Assembly: GCA_020442385.1 (NCBI GenBank) | Contig: JAGRKE010000016.1 | Location: 1 to 54,030 of the forward strand | DNA from: Alphaproteobacteria bacterium | Lineage (GTDB): Bacteria; Pseudomonadota; Alphaproteobacteria; Micavibrionales; Micavibrionaceae | Reading direction: 5' to 3' | Length of the DNA: 54,030 nucleotides | Part shown: positions 32,364 to 41,301 of the stretch, one piece after another | Position numbering within the stretch: the first letter of the stretch is position 1 | Layout of the letters: every line of letters starts with the position of its first letter | Position numbers and translations under genes: made by a program | Notes under the pieces: generated by a model | The model's input: the letters and a program-made list of their open reading frames with translations, nothing else | Told to the model about the DNA's origin: nothing | Databases searched by the model: none

Positions 32364-32636
32364 GATTGGATGTGCATCACCAACGATAACAGATGGAAAC
32401 TGCTTTTCAATTGCCTGCTTGATACGGCCGTGCTTATGGTTCGTTGATTCGACTTCAATGTAGTCTGCCATGTTTTTTACAACATGATCGCTCACATGCG
32501 CAGCCTGGACCTTAAACTCTTCATTTAAAACAGATAAAACAGCCTCTTCATTTTTAGGGCTTACCGCAATTTTGAATTGCACCATTCTATTTTCGTTTTT
32601 TTCTGCTAGGCTCTTCTGGCCGATTTGAACTGGCAT
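32346..32636 (-). CDS. Small hypothetical protein
   Basis: A 96-residue soluble protein of unknown function. The pattern of FKIAVSPKNEEAVLSVLNEEFKV then VVKNMADYIEVE suggests a small alpha/beta ferredoxin-like fold, but this is a guess. Five His occur in the last third (HKHGRIKQ ... DAHPILVHNV). A good promoter candidate lies 45-75 bp upstream. Its end overlaps the convergent membrane protein gene by 18 bp. Confidence 0.55.
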   Translation of the reverse strand: MPVQIGQKSLAEKNENRMVQFKIAVSPKNEEAVLSVLNEEFKVQAAHVSDHVVKNMADYIEVESTNHKHGRIKQAIEKQFPSVIVGDAHPILVHNV

Positions 32637-32679
32637 TCTCTATTCTCCGCTTACTAAAACCGTTTAAATTTACATGTAT

Positions 32680-32709
32680 TTTCTACATCAAAATCGTGTA
32701 TTATGTCAA
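32680..32709 (-). promoter_or_regulatory. Candidate sigma-70 promoter for the 96-aa gene
   Basis: On the minus strand a perfect TTGACA (32704-32709) and TAGAAA (32680-32685) are separated by 18 bp. The sequence from the -35 reads TTGACATAAT, as at 40252-40261. Confidence 0.55.
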
Positions 32710-32720
32710 TAAATTTGTTG

Positions 32721-33791
32721 CTATTTCGCTTTAAAAGCTTCGAACAGAGAAATATAGATTTGCGGGCGCAAAGACAGGGCCATATGCGCAAATAGCAACA
32801 CAATCCACATGATTGTCAGCACCAACTGCGGAATACCAATCATCACGCCGCCATAGCCAATCAGCCCCAGCAGAAAGGCCAAGCCTAAAATCACCGCTGT
32901 CGCCCGCCCCACCGGCAGGCCCGCATGCACCAAATGATGATGAAAATGCCCGCGATCGGCAGAGAACGGGTGGCGGCCCTCGCGCGCGCGGCGGTTGAAC
33001 TGCGCGCAGGTATCCATGATCGGCAGCGCCAAAATCCACGCCATTGAGATTGGCACCAGCGGCGGGTGCGGCCCCTTGGCCAGCGCAATGGCAAACCACG
33101 CAATAATTAGCCCGAGAGCCATAGACCCGGCATCACCAAGAAACACGTTGGCCTTGCTGCGCAAGGGGTGGCGCATATTGTAAAACAGAAACGCCGCCAG
33201 AGCGCCCATCAGCGGCAGGAGCGGTTGCAGCGCGCCCCATTCATGGGCAAAGGCGCAGGCAATCGCCATCCAGAGGAAAATCACAAAGCTCTTCCCCGCC
33301 GCCAGCCCGTCCAGCCCGTCCATCAAATTAATCGCATTGATCAGCAGCACCGTGGCAATCACCGAAAAAGGCATGCTCATAAAGCCCAGATTAAAATTGC
33401 CGAGACCAAACAGATTCCCCAGATGCTTGAGCTCCGCCCCACCCGGAATGACAATCAAAAAGGCAGCGGCAAACTGAGCTGAGAATTTCAGCCACGGATT
33501 CATATGCTTGTAATCATCCAGCGCCCCGACCAACAAGACCAAAAACAAGCCGGTAAAAAGCGGCCAGAACGCCGCCAGCGTAACCATCAAATCGGCAGAG
33601 GTCAAAACAACGCTCAGCATATAAACACCGAAAATTACAAGCCCACCAATCGGCGGCACAGGGGCTGCATGATCTTTACGCCCGCCCGGCTCATCAACAA
33701 ATCCGTGCTTAATCGCCAAAGCGCGCGCAGGCGGGATCAGCAGCAGCACCGCCATATACGCCAAAAAGAAACCTGTAATCAGAAAGCCCAT
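32721..33791 (-). CDS. MraY/WecA family undecaprenyl-phosphate sugar-phosphate transferase
   Basis: A 356-residue integral membrane enzyme with about ten transmembrane helices. Catalytic elements are GALDDYKHMNPW (Mg-binding DD), NAINLMDGLDGLAAG, NVFLGDAGSMALG and the cytoplasmic His motif GHFHHHLVHAG, the last being typical of WecA rather than MraY. It would load a HexNAc-1-phosphate on undecaprenyl phosphate to start O-antigen, capsule or similar glycan. ATG 33791 at the first helix is preferred; a TTG at 33854 inside the upstream mnmC gene is the alternative. Confidence 0.9.
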   Translation of the reverse strand: MGFLITGFFLAYMAVLLLIPPARALAIKHGFVDEPGGRKDHAAPVPPIGGLVIFGVYMLSVVLTSADLMVTLAAFWPLFTGLFLVLLVGALDDYKHMNPWLKFSAQFAAAFLIVIPGGAELKHLGNLFGLGNFNLGFMSMPFSVIATVLLINAINLMDGLDGLAAGKSFVIFLWMAIACAFAHEWGALQPLLPLMGALAAFLFYNMRHPLRSKANVFLGDAGSMALGLIIAWFAIALAKGPHPPLVPISMAWILALPIMDTCAQFNRRAREGRHPFSADRGHFHHHLVHAGLPVGRATAVILGLAFLLGLIGYGGVMIGIPQLVLTIMWIVLLFAHMALSLRPQIYISLFEAFKAK

Positions 33792-33813
33792 AGCGCTCTC
33801 ACCCGCTCTTCGT

Positions 33814-34851
33814 TTAAGTCGCGTGAGTGTAGCGCGCAGGGCTGAGACGTTCAATAGTTTCGCGCGGCAAATCAGGGCTTTGCCCGGTTATAAGATCGCG
33901 TAAAAACGCCGCCGCCTCCAGCGAATTTATAATCCCGTGTGAGCCGTGCGCGGTAGACACATACACACCATCCCTCACCCGCCCCACGATCGGGAAGTGA
34001 TCGGACGCGGTTGTGCGCATCGCGGCGCGGTGATTGGTAATGCGCATATCCTCAGCCAGAACGGGCGCGACCACGGCCAGCTTTTCAAGATTGTCCAGAT
34101 CGTCCTGCGGGATGATGTCAGTATGGCTCAGCCAACGCTGAAAACTTGCGCCAAAGGCATGCTCGCCGTTATGCGCTGGCGAGAGATACCCCCCATAACA
34201 TAGTGCCGTTTTCAAACCACGCGAAACCGCGCCTGGCGCGGCGTAGGTAACTTGTCCGCGCACTCCCCGCAAATTAAGACGCTCCAGCCCTTCGAAATTT
34301 TGTACATTCATGCCGCACGCCAGAATAACCACATCGGCCTCAAGCTCATCCAGATTTTCTATGCGCATGTTCAGGCGTACCTCCGCCCCATCGGCCAGCG
34401 CATGACAAAGCTTTTCCGGGGACACATACCCGCTACGCGGCAAGTAAAGCGAATCGTGCGATAGCGCAACACCGGCAATCTCACTCGCCTCTTGCGCACT
34501 CACAAGGCGCATATCCTCATCCGGCCAGCCCCAGCTTTCAATCATTTTGCGATAGCGAATATCGCGCTTTTCATCTGTGATGAGATGCAGCGCACCGCAG
34601 GAATTCCAATCAATATCACGAAGCTGTTCGAATATGCCCGGCGCACGTTTAAAGGCCCGCATGTAATATTCACTCTCCGGTGTGACCTCGGCCGCAAGCC
34701 TCGGGTTATAAAGCCCAACCTTATTGCCCGAAGCGCCGCTGGCAAGCGTCGGACCTGCCTCATAGATCACAACATTGTCCACTATTTTTTTGAGCGCATG
34801 AGCGCAGGCCGTTCCGGCCAGTCCGCCGCCGATGATTGCAATTTTTTTCAT
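33814..34851 (-). CDS. MnmC oxidoreductase half, FAD-dependent (stand-alone)
   Basis: A 345-residue FAD protein of the DadA/MnmC-C family: the Rossmann loop IIGGGLAGTACAHAL (residues 6-20), ASGASGNKVGLYNPRL near 36-51, and a C-terminal GSHGIINSLEAAAFL. In bifunctional MnmC this domain removes the carboxymethyl group from cmnm5(s2)U34 to give nm5(s2)U34. Here it is a separate gene. The methyltransferase half lies upstream on the same strand at 35298-35972, with an opposite-strand gene between them. Confidence 0.85.
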   Translation of the reverse strand: MKKIAIIGGGLAGTACAHALKKIVDNVVIYEAGPTLASGASGNKVGLYNPRLAAEVTPESEYYMRAFKRAPGIFEQLRDIDWNSCGALHLITDEKRDIRYRKMIESWGWPDEDMRLVSAQEASEIAGVALSHDSLYLPRSGYVSPEKLCHALADGAEVRLNMRIENLDELEADVVILACGMNVQNFEGLERLNLRGVRGQVTYAAPGAVSRGLKTALCYGGYLSPAHNGEHAFGASFQRWLSHTDIIPQDDLDNLEKLAVVAPVLAEDMRITNHRAAMRTTASDHFPIVGRVRDGVYVSTAHGSHGIINSLEAAAFLRDLITGQSPDLPRETIERLSPARYTHAT

Positions 34852-34872
34852 GCCCGATCAGGTATCAAATAT

Positions 34873-34902
34873 TTGACAATTCAACAAATGATTTTGTAAT
34901 AA
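34873..34902 (+). promoter_or_regulatory. Candidate promoter for the 155-aa gene
   Basis: TTGACA (34873-34878) and TAATAA (34897-34902) are separated by 18 bp, about 30 bp upstream of the ATG at 34934. The -35 is perfect and the -10 is weak. Confidence 0.4.
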
Positions 34903-34933
34903 GTAAGTTCTAATATTACGAGGAAACGGGGCT

Positions 34934-35401
34934 ATGAGTACAAAAGTTACCTACACAGATTTATATAACGGTATTTTCCGCCCGCTTGAGCCTGTCATCG
35001 CGCAGATGGAGAAGGCAGAATCCTACAATCTTGAGAGAGTAAAGCAATTCAGAGCGTTAAAGCCTCAGATTTTTACAAACGGACATTTGACCAGCAGCGA
35101 TACGCTCAATCCCGATTACGCTGATCAGGCATTGGCCGATGGACAGTTAAAAATAGCCTTTGCGGAAGCCAACTTAAATGTTCAGCATTTAATCACGCTG
35201 TTTAGCTATTACAATATTCTGAGCCAAAAAGCGCCGGAGGAAATAAGAGGAATGAAGGTAGAGGCTCTGCCGCACCTGCGAAATATCATCGCGGCCTTTA
35301 TTCCGCCGCAGGAGCAAGAGAACCTCGGATCATTTCCCGCTTGGAGGCAAAGCCCGGAACCTTCCGAACATGAAACCCCGCAGCCTGCAAACCCCGCCTG
35401 A
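34934..35401 (+). CDS. Hypothetical protein lying between the mnmC halves
   Basis: A 155-residue soluble, mostly helical protein with no recognised domain. The C-terminal 25 residues are Pro/Glu/Gln-rich and probably disordered. The ATG is preceded by GAGGAAACGGGG and its own promoter candidate. The last 104 bp overlap the 3' end of the opposite-strand mnmC methyltransferase gene, so the tail may be a by-product of read-in to that gene. Function unknown. Confidence 0.6.
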   Translation: MSTKVTYTDLYNGIFRPLEPVIAQMEKAESYNLERVKQFRALKPQIFTNGHLTSSDTLNPDYADQALADGQLKIAFAEANLNVQHLITLFSYYNILSQKAPEEIRGMKVEALPHLRNIIAAFIPPQEQENLGSFPAWRQSPEPSEHETPQPANPA

Positions 35402-35972
35402 CAAATCCAGCGGCGGTAAAGGTTGCGAATGTCGCGCCGGGTGCGCTCGTGCGGGCCATGTTCTCAAACACTGTATCGCTCCACATTTCAGGGTTGCTTG
35501 AGGGCTTAAACCCATCAAGGAACCATGCATCAACTTGGCACTCAAGCTTAGGCAGCGCCTCATTCACATCGCCGAAATGAAGTGTAAGGCGCACGCGATC
35601 GTTCAGATCAAGCGTATGAACACCGTTTAAATCATCCGGGTATTTTTCAAGAAATACGGGTAGGATCGTTTTAAAAAAATCGCCCCATGGCGCTAAATAG
35701 CGCTCAATCTCTTCTCGTTTCAGCGGATAAAGTTCAAAAGAGACAAATTCTAAGCACTGATCGGGCCGCGCTGTGCGCTCAAATAAATCCCACGCGGCCA
35801 AGAAATTCAGCCCCGTTCCAAAACCCGTCTCAGCAATCGTAAATTCATCGCGCTGCGCCCATGCGCCGGGCAAATCATTGCCATCCAAAAACACATGCGT
35901 CGTTTCCGCCAGACCGTCTTCGGCAGAAAAATAAACGTCATCGAACTCTTTAGACCTTGGCGCGCCCTTCAT
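35298..35972 (-). CDS. MnmC methyltransferase half (stand-alone)
   Basis: A 224-residue SAM-dependent methyltransferase of the DUF752/MnmC-N type: FDDVYFSAEDGLAE at the N-terminus, the SAM motif ETGFGTGLNFLAAWDLF (about 48-64), DAWFLDGFKPSSNPEMW in the active site and GRKREM-like KREMIRG at the end. It would methylate nm5U34 to mnm5U34. It is complete and separate from the oxidoreductase domain. The end overlaps the convergent unknown gene by 104 bp. The start is 40 bp from the divergent oligopeptidase gene. Confidence 0.88.
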   Translation of the reverse strand: MKGAPRSKEFDDVYFSAEDGLAETTHVFLDGNDLPGAWAQRDEFTIAETGFGTGLNFLAAWDLFERTARPDQCLEFVSFELYPLKREEIERYLAPWGDFFKTILPVFLEKYPDDLNGVHTLDLNDRVRLTLHFGDVNEALPKLECQVDAWFLDGFKPSSNPEMWSDTVFENMARTSAPGATFATFTAAGFVRRGLQAAGFHVRKVPGFASKREMIRGSLAPAAE

Positions 35973-36012
35973 TTTGTTCCATATAATTAAGGGTGAATAA
36001 TTAGGAGCTTAT

Positions 36013-38061
36013 ATGTCTGACAATCCCCTTTTGCAAATTTCCGACCTACCAAACCACGCGCCGCGCTTTGATGCAATCAAGATCGCGCATTACCTACCCG
36101 CCATGGAAGCGGCCATTGAAGAGGCGCGCGGTAATATAGAAGCGATCAAAAGCAGCGCAGATGCGCCAAATTTTGAAAACACGATTGTGGCCTTGGAAAA
36201 TGCATCAGAAACGCTGGGGCAAGTCAGCAGTGTGTTTTATAACCAGCTGAGCGCCTCTGGCGGGGATGAGCTGCATGCGCTGGCGGAAAAAATTGGACCG
36301 ATCAGCGCCGCCTTCTCCAGCGACGTGATGCTGGATGAAGATTTATTCGCCCGCGTTAAAATCGTTTATGATGCGCGTGAAGCGCTGGAGCTTACACCCG
36401 AACAATCCATGCTGCTGGATGAGACCTATAAAGATTTCGTGCGCAGCGGCGCCTTGCTGGATGAGGATAAGAAAAAGCGCCTGCGCGAAATTTCAGAAGA
36501 GATGAGCGTGCTCTCCCCCACCTTCATGAACAATGTCAGCAAATCGGCAGAAAGCTTCGAGATGATCATCAAGGATGAAGCGGATTTATCCGGCCTGCCG
36601 GACAGCGCTCGCGAGAGCGCCGCGCACGCCGCAACGGAAAAAGGACATGAAGGCAAATGGCTTTTCACGCTGGATTACCCCAGCTTCGGTCCGTTCCTGC
36701 AGTATGCGGATAACAAAGATTTGCGCGAGCATATCTGGCGCGCCTTTAGAAACCGCGCCTATGGCGATGAATATGATAACTGCGAAACGCTGCTCAAAAT
36801 CGTCAATCTGCGCCATGAACGCGCGAACCTGCTGGGCTATAAAACACATGCCCATTACGTGCTGGAAAAGCGTATGGCCGAAACGCCGGAGGCCGTTTTG
36901 AGCTTTCTTGAAACATTAAAAGGTGCTTACAAACCGGCCGCTGAAAAAGACCTTGAGCAACTTAAAAATTTCGCCAAGGATCTGGATAGTCTGGACGATC
37001 TTAAACCGTGGGATATCGGCTATTATTCCGAAAAGCTGAAACAGAAATTATTCGAATTTTCATCCGAGGATTTCCGCCCGTATCTGCAACTGGACAAAGT
37101 TTTGGATGGCTGCTTTGCGCATTTCTCAAGACTGTTCGGCCTGCGCTTTGAGGCCAGCAGCGCTTATCCCGTTTGGCACAAAGACGTTAAAACATTCGAG
37201 CTTTATAACGCCGCCGATGACAGTTTCGTGGGCACGCTTTACGCCGATTTTTTCCCGCGCAAAGGCAAAAAGCCCGGCGCATGGATGACCAATTACCGCG
37301 CGCAAGGGCTGTTTAACGGCACCGTTGAGCGCCCTGTCACCGCGATTGTCTGTAACTTCACAAAACCAACAGGCGATAAACCGTCCCTGATTACACACGG
37401 GGAGCTCACCACCCTGTTCCATGAGATGGGCCATGCCATTCACGGCCTGCTTTCGAATGTCACATACCGCTCGCTCTCCGGCGTGTCGGTGCTCTGGGAT
37501 TTTGTCGAGCTGCCCTCACAAGTGCAGGAAAACTGGTGCTATGAGAAAGAGACCCTCGATTCCTTCGCCGCACATTATGAAACGGGTGAAAAAATCCCCG
37601 AAGCGCTGGTTGAGAAATTGCGCAAATCCATGACCTTTATGGTCGGCTGGAACGGCCTGCGTCAGGTGGGTCTGGGCACGCTTGATATGGCCTGGCACAG
37701 CCGCGATCCCTCCGGCATTACCGATGTCGCCACCTTTGAAGATGAAGCGAAGAAAGATATATCCCTCTTCCCGCGCTTGGCCGGACCGACCTCTGCATCC
37801 TTTAATCACATTTTCGCAGGGGGATATTCCGCCGGCTATTACAGCTATAAATGGGCGGAAGTTCTGGATGCGGATGCGTTCGAGCTATTCCTTGAAAAAG
37901 GTTTGTATGATGCCAACACATCCGCGAAATACAGGGATGAGATTTTATCGCGCGGCGGATCGGAACACCCCAGCGTGCTTTACCGCCGCTTCCGCGGACG
38001 CGATGCCGACCCCGAAGCGCTGCTGCGCCGCGAGGGGCTGATCGCAAAAAAGGTCGCTTAA
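36013..38061 (+). CDS. prlC: M3 family oligopeptidase A-like metallopeptidase
   Basis: A 682-residue cytosolic zinc peptidase, nearly the length of E. coli PrlC/OpdA (680). The HExxH site is in LFHEMGHAIHGLL, with the downstream third-ligand region DFVELPSQVQENW and the family signature GYSAGYYSYKWAEVLDADAF. It degrades short peptides, including cleaved signal peptides, after larger proteases have acted. It ends 2 bp from the convergent CtlX-like gene, leaving no room for a terminator between them. Confidence 0.94.
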   Translation: MSDNPLLQISDLPNHAPRFDAIKIAHYLPAMEAAIEEARGNIEAIKSSADAPNFENTIVALENASETLGQVSSVFYNQLSASGGDELHALAEKIGPISAAFSSDVMLDEDLFARVKIVYDAREALELTPEQSMLLDETYKDFVRSGALLDEDKKKRLREISEEMSVLSPTFMNNVSKSAESFEMIIKDEADLSGLPDSARESAAHAATEKGHEGKWLFTLDYPSFGPFLQYADNKDLREHIWRAFRNRAYGDEYDNCETLLKIVNLRHERANLLGYKTHAHYVLEKRMAETPEAVLSFLETLKGAYKPAAEKDLEQLKNFAKDLDSLDDLKPWDIGYYSEKLKQKLFEFSSEDFRPYLQLDKVLDGCFAHFSRLFGLRFEASSAYPVWHKDVKTFELYNAADDSFVGTLYADFFPRKGKKPGAWMTNYRAQGLFNGTVERPVTAIVCNFTKPTGDKPSLITHGELTTLFHEMGHAIHGLLSNVTYRSLSGVSVLWDFVELPSQVQENWCYEKETLDSFAAHYETGEKIPEALVEKLRKSMTFMVGWNGLRQVGLGTLDMAWHSRDPSGITDVATFEDEAKKDISLFPRLAGPTSASFNHIFAGGYSAGYYSYKWAEVLDADAFELFLEKGLYDANTSAKYRDEILSRGGSEHPSVLYRRFRGRDADPEALLRREGLIAKKVA

Positions 38062-38063
38062 AT

Positions 38064-38957
38064 CTAATAAAGCTCTAGCAACGTGCAGCGCGCCGAGCCG
38101 CCGCCATATTTCTCCAGCGTCGGCAGCGGGCTGTGGAGCAGCTTGGCAAAATGTTTGCTCAAGAATTCCTTCTGATCTTCACTGAGCGCCGCGTGCGCCG
38201 CGCTACTCATCGCCAGCATTTTCTCATCACCCGCGCCGCGGACCTCCAGCGCATTGCCGCAAAAACTGGTGAGCTGCTCCATCGACAGCTCCATCACTTC
38301 ATGCGTTGCGCTCAGGCGATCCAGAATGCGCGCCCGGTCCTTCTCAACAATCGCGGGCGCACACACCGCCGCCATCGTTGATCCGACATACATCACCAAA
38401 TCGGTGTGATAGACCGGCTTTCCTGTGTGACTAAGCGTATCGAAAACCTCAATCTCATAGCCCATTTCTTGCGCCCATTTGCGCGCAAGCTCTTCATTCG
38501 TGCGCGCAGAGAGCGCCGCATAACCGATTTTATTCACCCGATCAGAGACAATACTGCCGCGCGCCTCGAGAAATTTTCCTTCCTGCTCATAAGCCGTCAT
38601 ATCAATAATTTGCGGGTAGGCTTTTTTGAGAAAATCAATCACCGCCGGATCACGTTCGGCACGGCGGTTATCATTGAGCATCGGGTAAATCACCATGCGC
38701 CCGCCCTCATGCGTTGAAACCCAATTGGGGAAAATCATATCCGGGCAACCTTTATAACCGTAGGCCGTAGTCACAATTACACCATTTTCCACCAGCATGT
38801 CGCGATAGGCGCGAAACTCAATCAGAGCCTTTTGAAAAATTTCGTCTTTACTCAAATCCTCGGTGACCTGATAAACATTGGTCTCCATCGTTTCAGGATT
38901 AGCGTAAAATTCGGCAGGCTCCATCATCATAATATGGCGGGTGGATTGGGATATCAT
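38064..38957 (-). CDS. CtlX-like amidinohydrolase (arginine deiminase fold)
   Basis: A 297-residue protein resembling the citrulline hydrolase/DDAH-like branch of the pentein superfamily. Visible catalytic elements are an acidic residue in FLEARGS, the His in PVYHTDLVMYVG and the C-terminal Cys in GGSARCTLLELY. It probably hydrolyses citrulline or a related guanidino or ureido compound. ATG 38957 gives the family-like start ISQSTRHIMMMEP; a GTG at 38999 is an alternative. It is convergent with the oligopeptidase gene. Confidence 0.82.
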   Translation of the reverse strand: MISQSTRHIMMMEPAEFYANPETMETNVYQVTEDLSKDEIFQKALIEFRAYRDMLVENGVIVTTAYGYKGCPDMIFPNWVSTHEGGRMVIYPMLNDNRRAERDPAVIDFLKKAYPQIIDMTAYEQEGKFLEARGSIVSDRVNKIGYAALSARTNEELARKWAQEMGYEIEVFDTLSHTGKPVYHTDLVMYVGSTMAAVCAPAIVEKDRARILDRLSATHEVMELSMEQLTSFCGNALEVRGAGDEKMLAMSSAAHAALSEDQKEFLSKHFAKLLHSPLPTLEKYGGGSARCTLLELY

Positions 38958-39020
38958 GGCGGTCTTTCGAAAATAAGGTGGGATGGTGAAATCAGACACT
39001 AACCAGTATGCCTCAAAGCG

Positions 39021-39632
39021 CTAAGCTTTTAAAGACACCTGAAATTTGTCTTCATAGATTTTCATCTCTTCGAAATCGCTATCCCGGCGCAGCATGCGGC
39101 GCACCGCCTTGCCCGATCCGGGGAAGAAATGAATGCGGCGGATATACGGCCCGCCCATATCCTCATTCAAAACAGGAATGCCTTTGCGGGTAATATATTC
39201 ACGCGCGAAAATATAATTCTTCGTGCCGCGGTCTTGTCTATCACCGGGCAAACTCATCCCGCCCATCAAACGCACCCACAGGCGCTTCTTCGCAGCGCCT
39301 TGGCGCTTCATATGACCGATACAATCAATTATCGGTTGAAAGGCGCGCTCCAGCATTTGCTCGTCCGCCTTATCAAAATGCGGAAACACATCAATCAGCG
39401 CATCGGGAATGAGAACATATCCAGCCGCGCCGACATTGAGCGCGTCATCATAAATCGAAACCACCACGCCTGAGCCGACAGTGGCGACAAACATTTTATC
39501 ATCGCTTTTACCGCAGAGTGTTTTTCCGGGCTCAAGATAAACCGGCTCGGCTTCAAATTGTCCATTGAAGTAAGCATCATGGTCGGGATGTTCGCGGCGC
39601 TCTGAACCGCCATAGGAAGACGTGTCTGTCAT
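39021..39632 (-). CDS. CheD homologue lacking catalytic residues
   Basis: A 203-residue protein that follows the CheD fold along its length: TVGSGVVVSIYDDALNVGAAGYVLIPD (in pieces at 51-77), LMGGMSLPG, REYITRKGIP, EDMGGPYIRRIHFFPGSGKAVRRM. In CheD the deamidase site is Cys27, His44 and Thr21 (Thermotoga numbering). Here Gly55 stands at the Cys position and Tyr72 at the His position, with the 17-residue spacing kept, and the Thr position is also changed. It is therefore probably not a deamidase. No other chemotaxis genes are in the window. Confidence 0.75.
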   Translation of the reverse strand: MTDTSSYGGSERREHPDHDAYFNGQFEAEPVYLEPGKTLCGKSDDKMFVATVGSGVVVSIYDDALNVGAAGYVLIPDALIDVFPHFDKADEQMLERAFQPIIDCIGHMKRQGAAKKRLWVRLMGGMSLPGDRQDRGTKNYIFAREYITRKGIPVLNEDMGGPYIRRIHFFPGSGKAVRRMLRRDSDFEEMKIYEDKFQVSLKA

Positions 39633-39680
39633 GGTTTTATTGTATGCATAAAACCTTAAGGAATGGCAAAAAATTTTAGA

Positions 39681-40202
39681 CTATTTTACATCGGGAACAA
39701 TATATCGATAATCCCGGGGCGTAACACGCGGAGCATCTGCAGGCAATTCAGAATGATGCTTTCTGACCCAGGCTTTAGTTTCATTATAATTTTTGTAGTC
39801 AATTTTATTCGCATGAACCGCAAAAAGATCTTTTATGCGCTGAACATCTTCGAGCGCCGTATCTTTATCTTTTGAAAGAAGAAAAGACGCACAACCATTA
39901 TAAAAGCTTGCTTTAAATTGTTGCCCCTCAAGAACAACGAATAAGCCGGTCGCTTTTTCCTTTACGATAGCGTAATGCGCAAGTCCGTTCGCAAATTGAG
40001 GCGGCGCTTCACATACAGTAATCTCAACATCCGGGAAAGACAGTTGATAGAATTTATTTAATTTTTCATCCGCGGGAACAAAATCATGGATGTTAGCCAT
40101 CCCGCGTGCAATCTCATCTATAGGACGCGAGAATTTTCCGGATCGCGCCACAATATCTACGACTTGCTTCTCACTAAACTTCTTCGTCAGCGTTTTTGTC
40201 AT
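39681..40202 (-). CDS. Hypothetical protein, unknown function
   Basis: A 173-residue soluble protein with no recognised domain. An N-terminal helical part is followed by alternating strands (VEITVCEAPP, YAIVKEKATGLFVVLEG, FKASFYNGCASFLL) and a Lys-rich helix, then a Tyr/Pro-rich end. A near-consensus promoter lies 30-60 bp upstream. It is A/T-rich relative to neighbours and looks lineage-specific. Confidence 0.6.
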   Translation of the reverse strand: MTKTLTKKFSEKQVVDIVARSGKFSRPIDEIARGMANIHDFVPADEKLNKFYQLSFPDVEITVCEAPPQFANGLAHYAIVKEKATGLFVVLEGQQFKASFYNGCASFLLSKDKDTALEDVQRIKDLFAVHANKIDYKNYNETKAWVRKHHSELPADAPRVTPRDYRYIVPDVK

Positions 40203-40232
40203 TATTGCCTCTTTTCCGCAAACTGGGAGGCA

Positions 40233-40261
40233 TTTTTAGAACAAAAACATAATTATGTCAA
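40233..40261 (-). promoter_or_regulatory. Candidate sigma-70 promoter for the 173-aa gene
   Basis: On the minus strand a perfect TTGACA (40256-40261) and TAAAAA (40233-40238) are separated by 17 bp, about 30 bp before the ATG at 40202. The -35 box continues as TTGACATAAT, as at the 96-aa gene promoter. Confidence 0.6.
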
Positions 40262-40279
40262 CTTTTAAGAGTCGTGTAA

Positions 40280-41290
40280 TTACACACCGTGATACTCTTT
40301 ATACCACGCAACGAATTTCGCCACGCCGTCTTTGAGCGGCGTTGAGGGTTTAAAATCGATATCGCGCGCGAGGCTTTCAATATCCGCGTAGGTCGCATAC
40401 ACATCGCCGGGCTGCATCTCCATCATATTCAAATCAGCCGTCAACCCGGTTTCATCTTCGAGGACTTTAATCAGGTCCATGAGCTGTTCGGGATTGTTAT
40501 TTCCGATATTATACAAACGATACGGTGCGTTACTTATTGATGGGTCGGGATGATCGCCAGACCAATCTGCGCTAGGCGTTGGCGGATGATCGATCAGCCG
40601 TAACATCGCCTGCACGATATCATCAACATAGGTGAAGTCGCGCTGCATGTCGCCGTGATTATAAACGTCGATCTTTTTACCTTCATGCATCAATTTCGTG
40701 AATCCATAGACCGCCATATCGGGGCGCCCCCACGGCCCGTATACGGTGAAAAAGCGCAAGCCCGTCACCGGCAGGCGGTAGAGATGTGCATAGGTATGCG
40801 CCATCAATTCATTCGATTTCTTGGTCGCGGCATACAGGCTGATCGGGTGATCGACATTATCGTGGGTCGCAAAGGGCAGCTTGGTATTCGCACCATAGAC
40901 CGAAGAGCTGGAGGCATAGATAAGATGCTCCACACCGTTGTGGCGGCAGCCCTCCAGCACATTGAGGAAACCTTGAATATTGCTGTCGATATAAGCATGC
41001 GGATTTTCAATCGAATAACGCACGCCGGGCTGCGCCGCAAGATTAGCCACAATTTGCGGTTTGTATTCCACGAAATATTGCGCAACAGCATCGCGATCCG
41101 CCAAGTCCAACTTGGTGAACGAAAAGTTATCGAATGTCTCAAGCTCGCGCAGGCGCGCTTCTTTCAGGGACACATCGTAATAATCATTCAGATTATCAAT
41201 CCCCAAAACTTCATGCCCCGCTTCGCAAAGCAGCTTCGCATAATGAAAGCCGATAAACCCGGCCGCGCCTGTCACTAAAATCTTTTTCAT
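40280..41290 (-). CDS. NAD-dependent epimerase, probable UDP-glucuronate 4-epimerase
   Basis: A 336-residue short-chain dehydrogenase/epimerase. The NAD loop TGAAGFIGFHYAKLL (7-21), DNLNDYYDVSLKEARL, YASSSSVYG and the YAATKKSNE catalytic motif (Tyr and Lys) are present, and the sequence pattern GLRFFTVYGPWGRPDMA is typical of UDP-glucuronate 4-epimerases. It would make UDP-galacturonate for surface polysaccharide, consistent with the WecA-like gene in the same window. It follows the tsaC gene by 11 bp on the same strand. Confidence 0.88.
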   Translation of the reverse strand: MKKILVTGAAGFIGFHYAKLLCEAGHEVLGIDNLNDYYDVSLKEARLRELETFDNFSFTKLDLADRDAVAQYFVEYKPQIVANLAAQPGVRYSIENPHAYIDSNIQGFLNVLEGCRHNGVEHLIYASSSSVYGANTKLPFATHDNVDHPISLYAATKKSNELMAHTYAHLYRLPVTGLRFFTVYGPWGRPDMAVYGFTKLMHEGKKIDVYNHGDMQRDFTYVDDIVQAMLRLIDHPPTPSADWSGDHPDPSISNAPYRLYNIGNNNPEQLMDLIKVLEDETGLTADLNMMEMQPGDVYATYADIESLARDIDFKPSTPLKDGVAKFVAWYKEYHGV

Positions 41291-41301
41291 GGGAAACAGT
41301 T

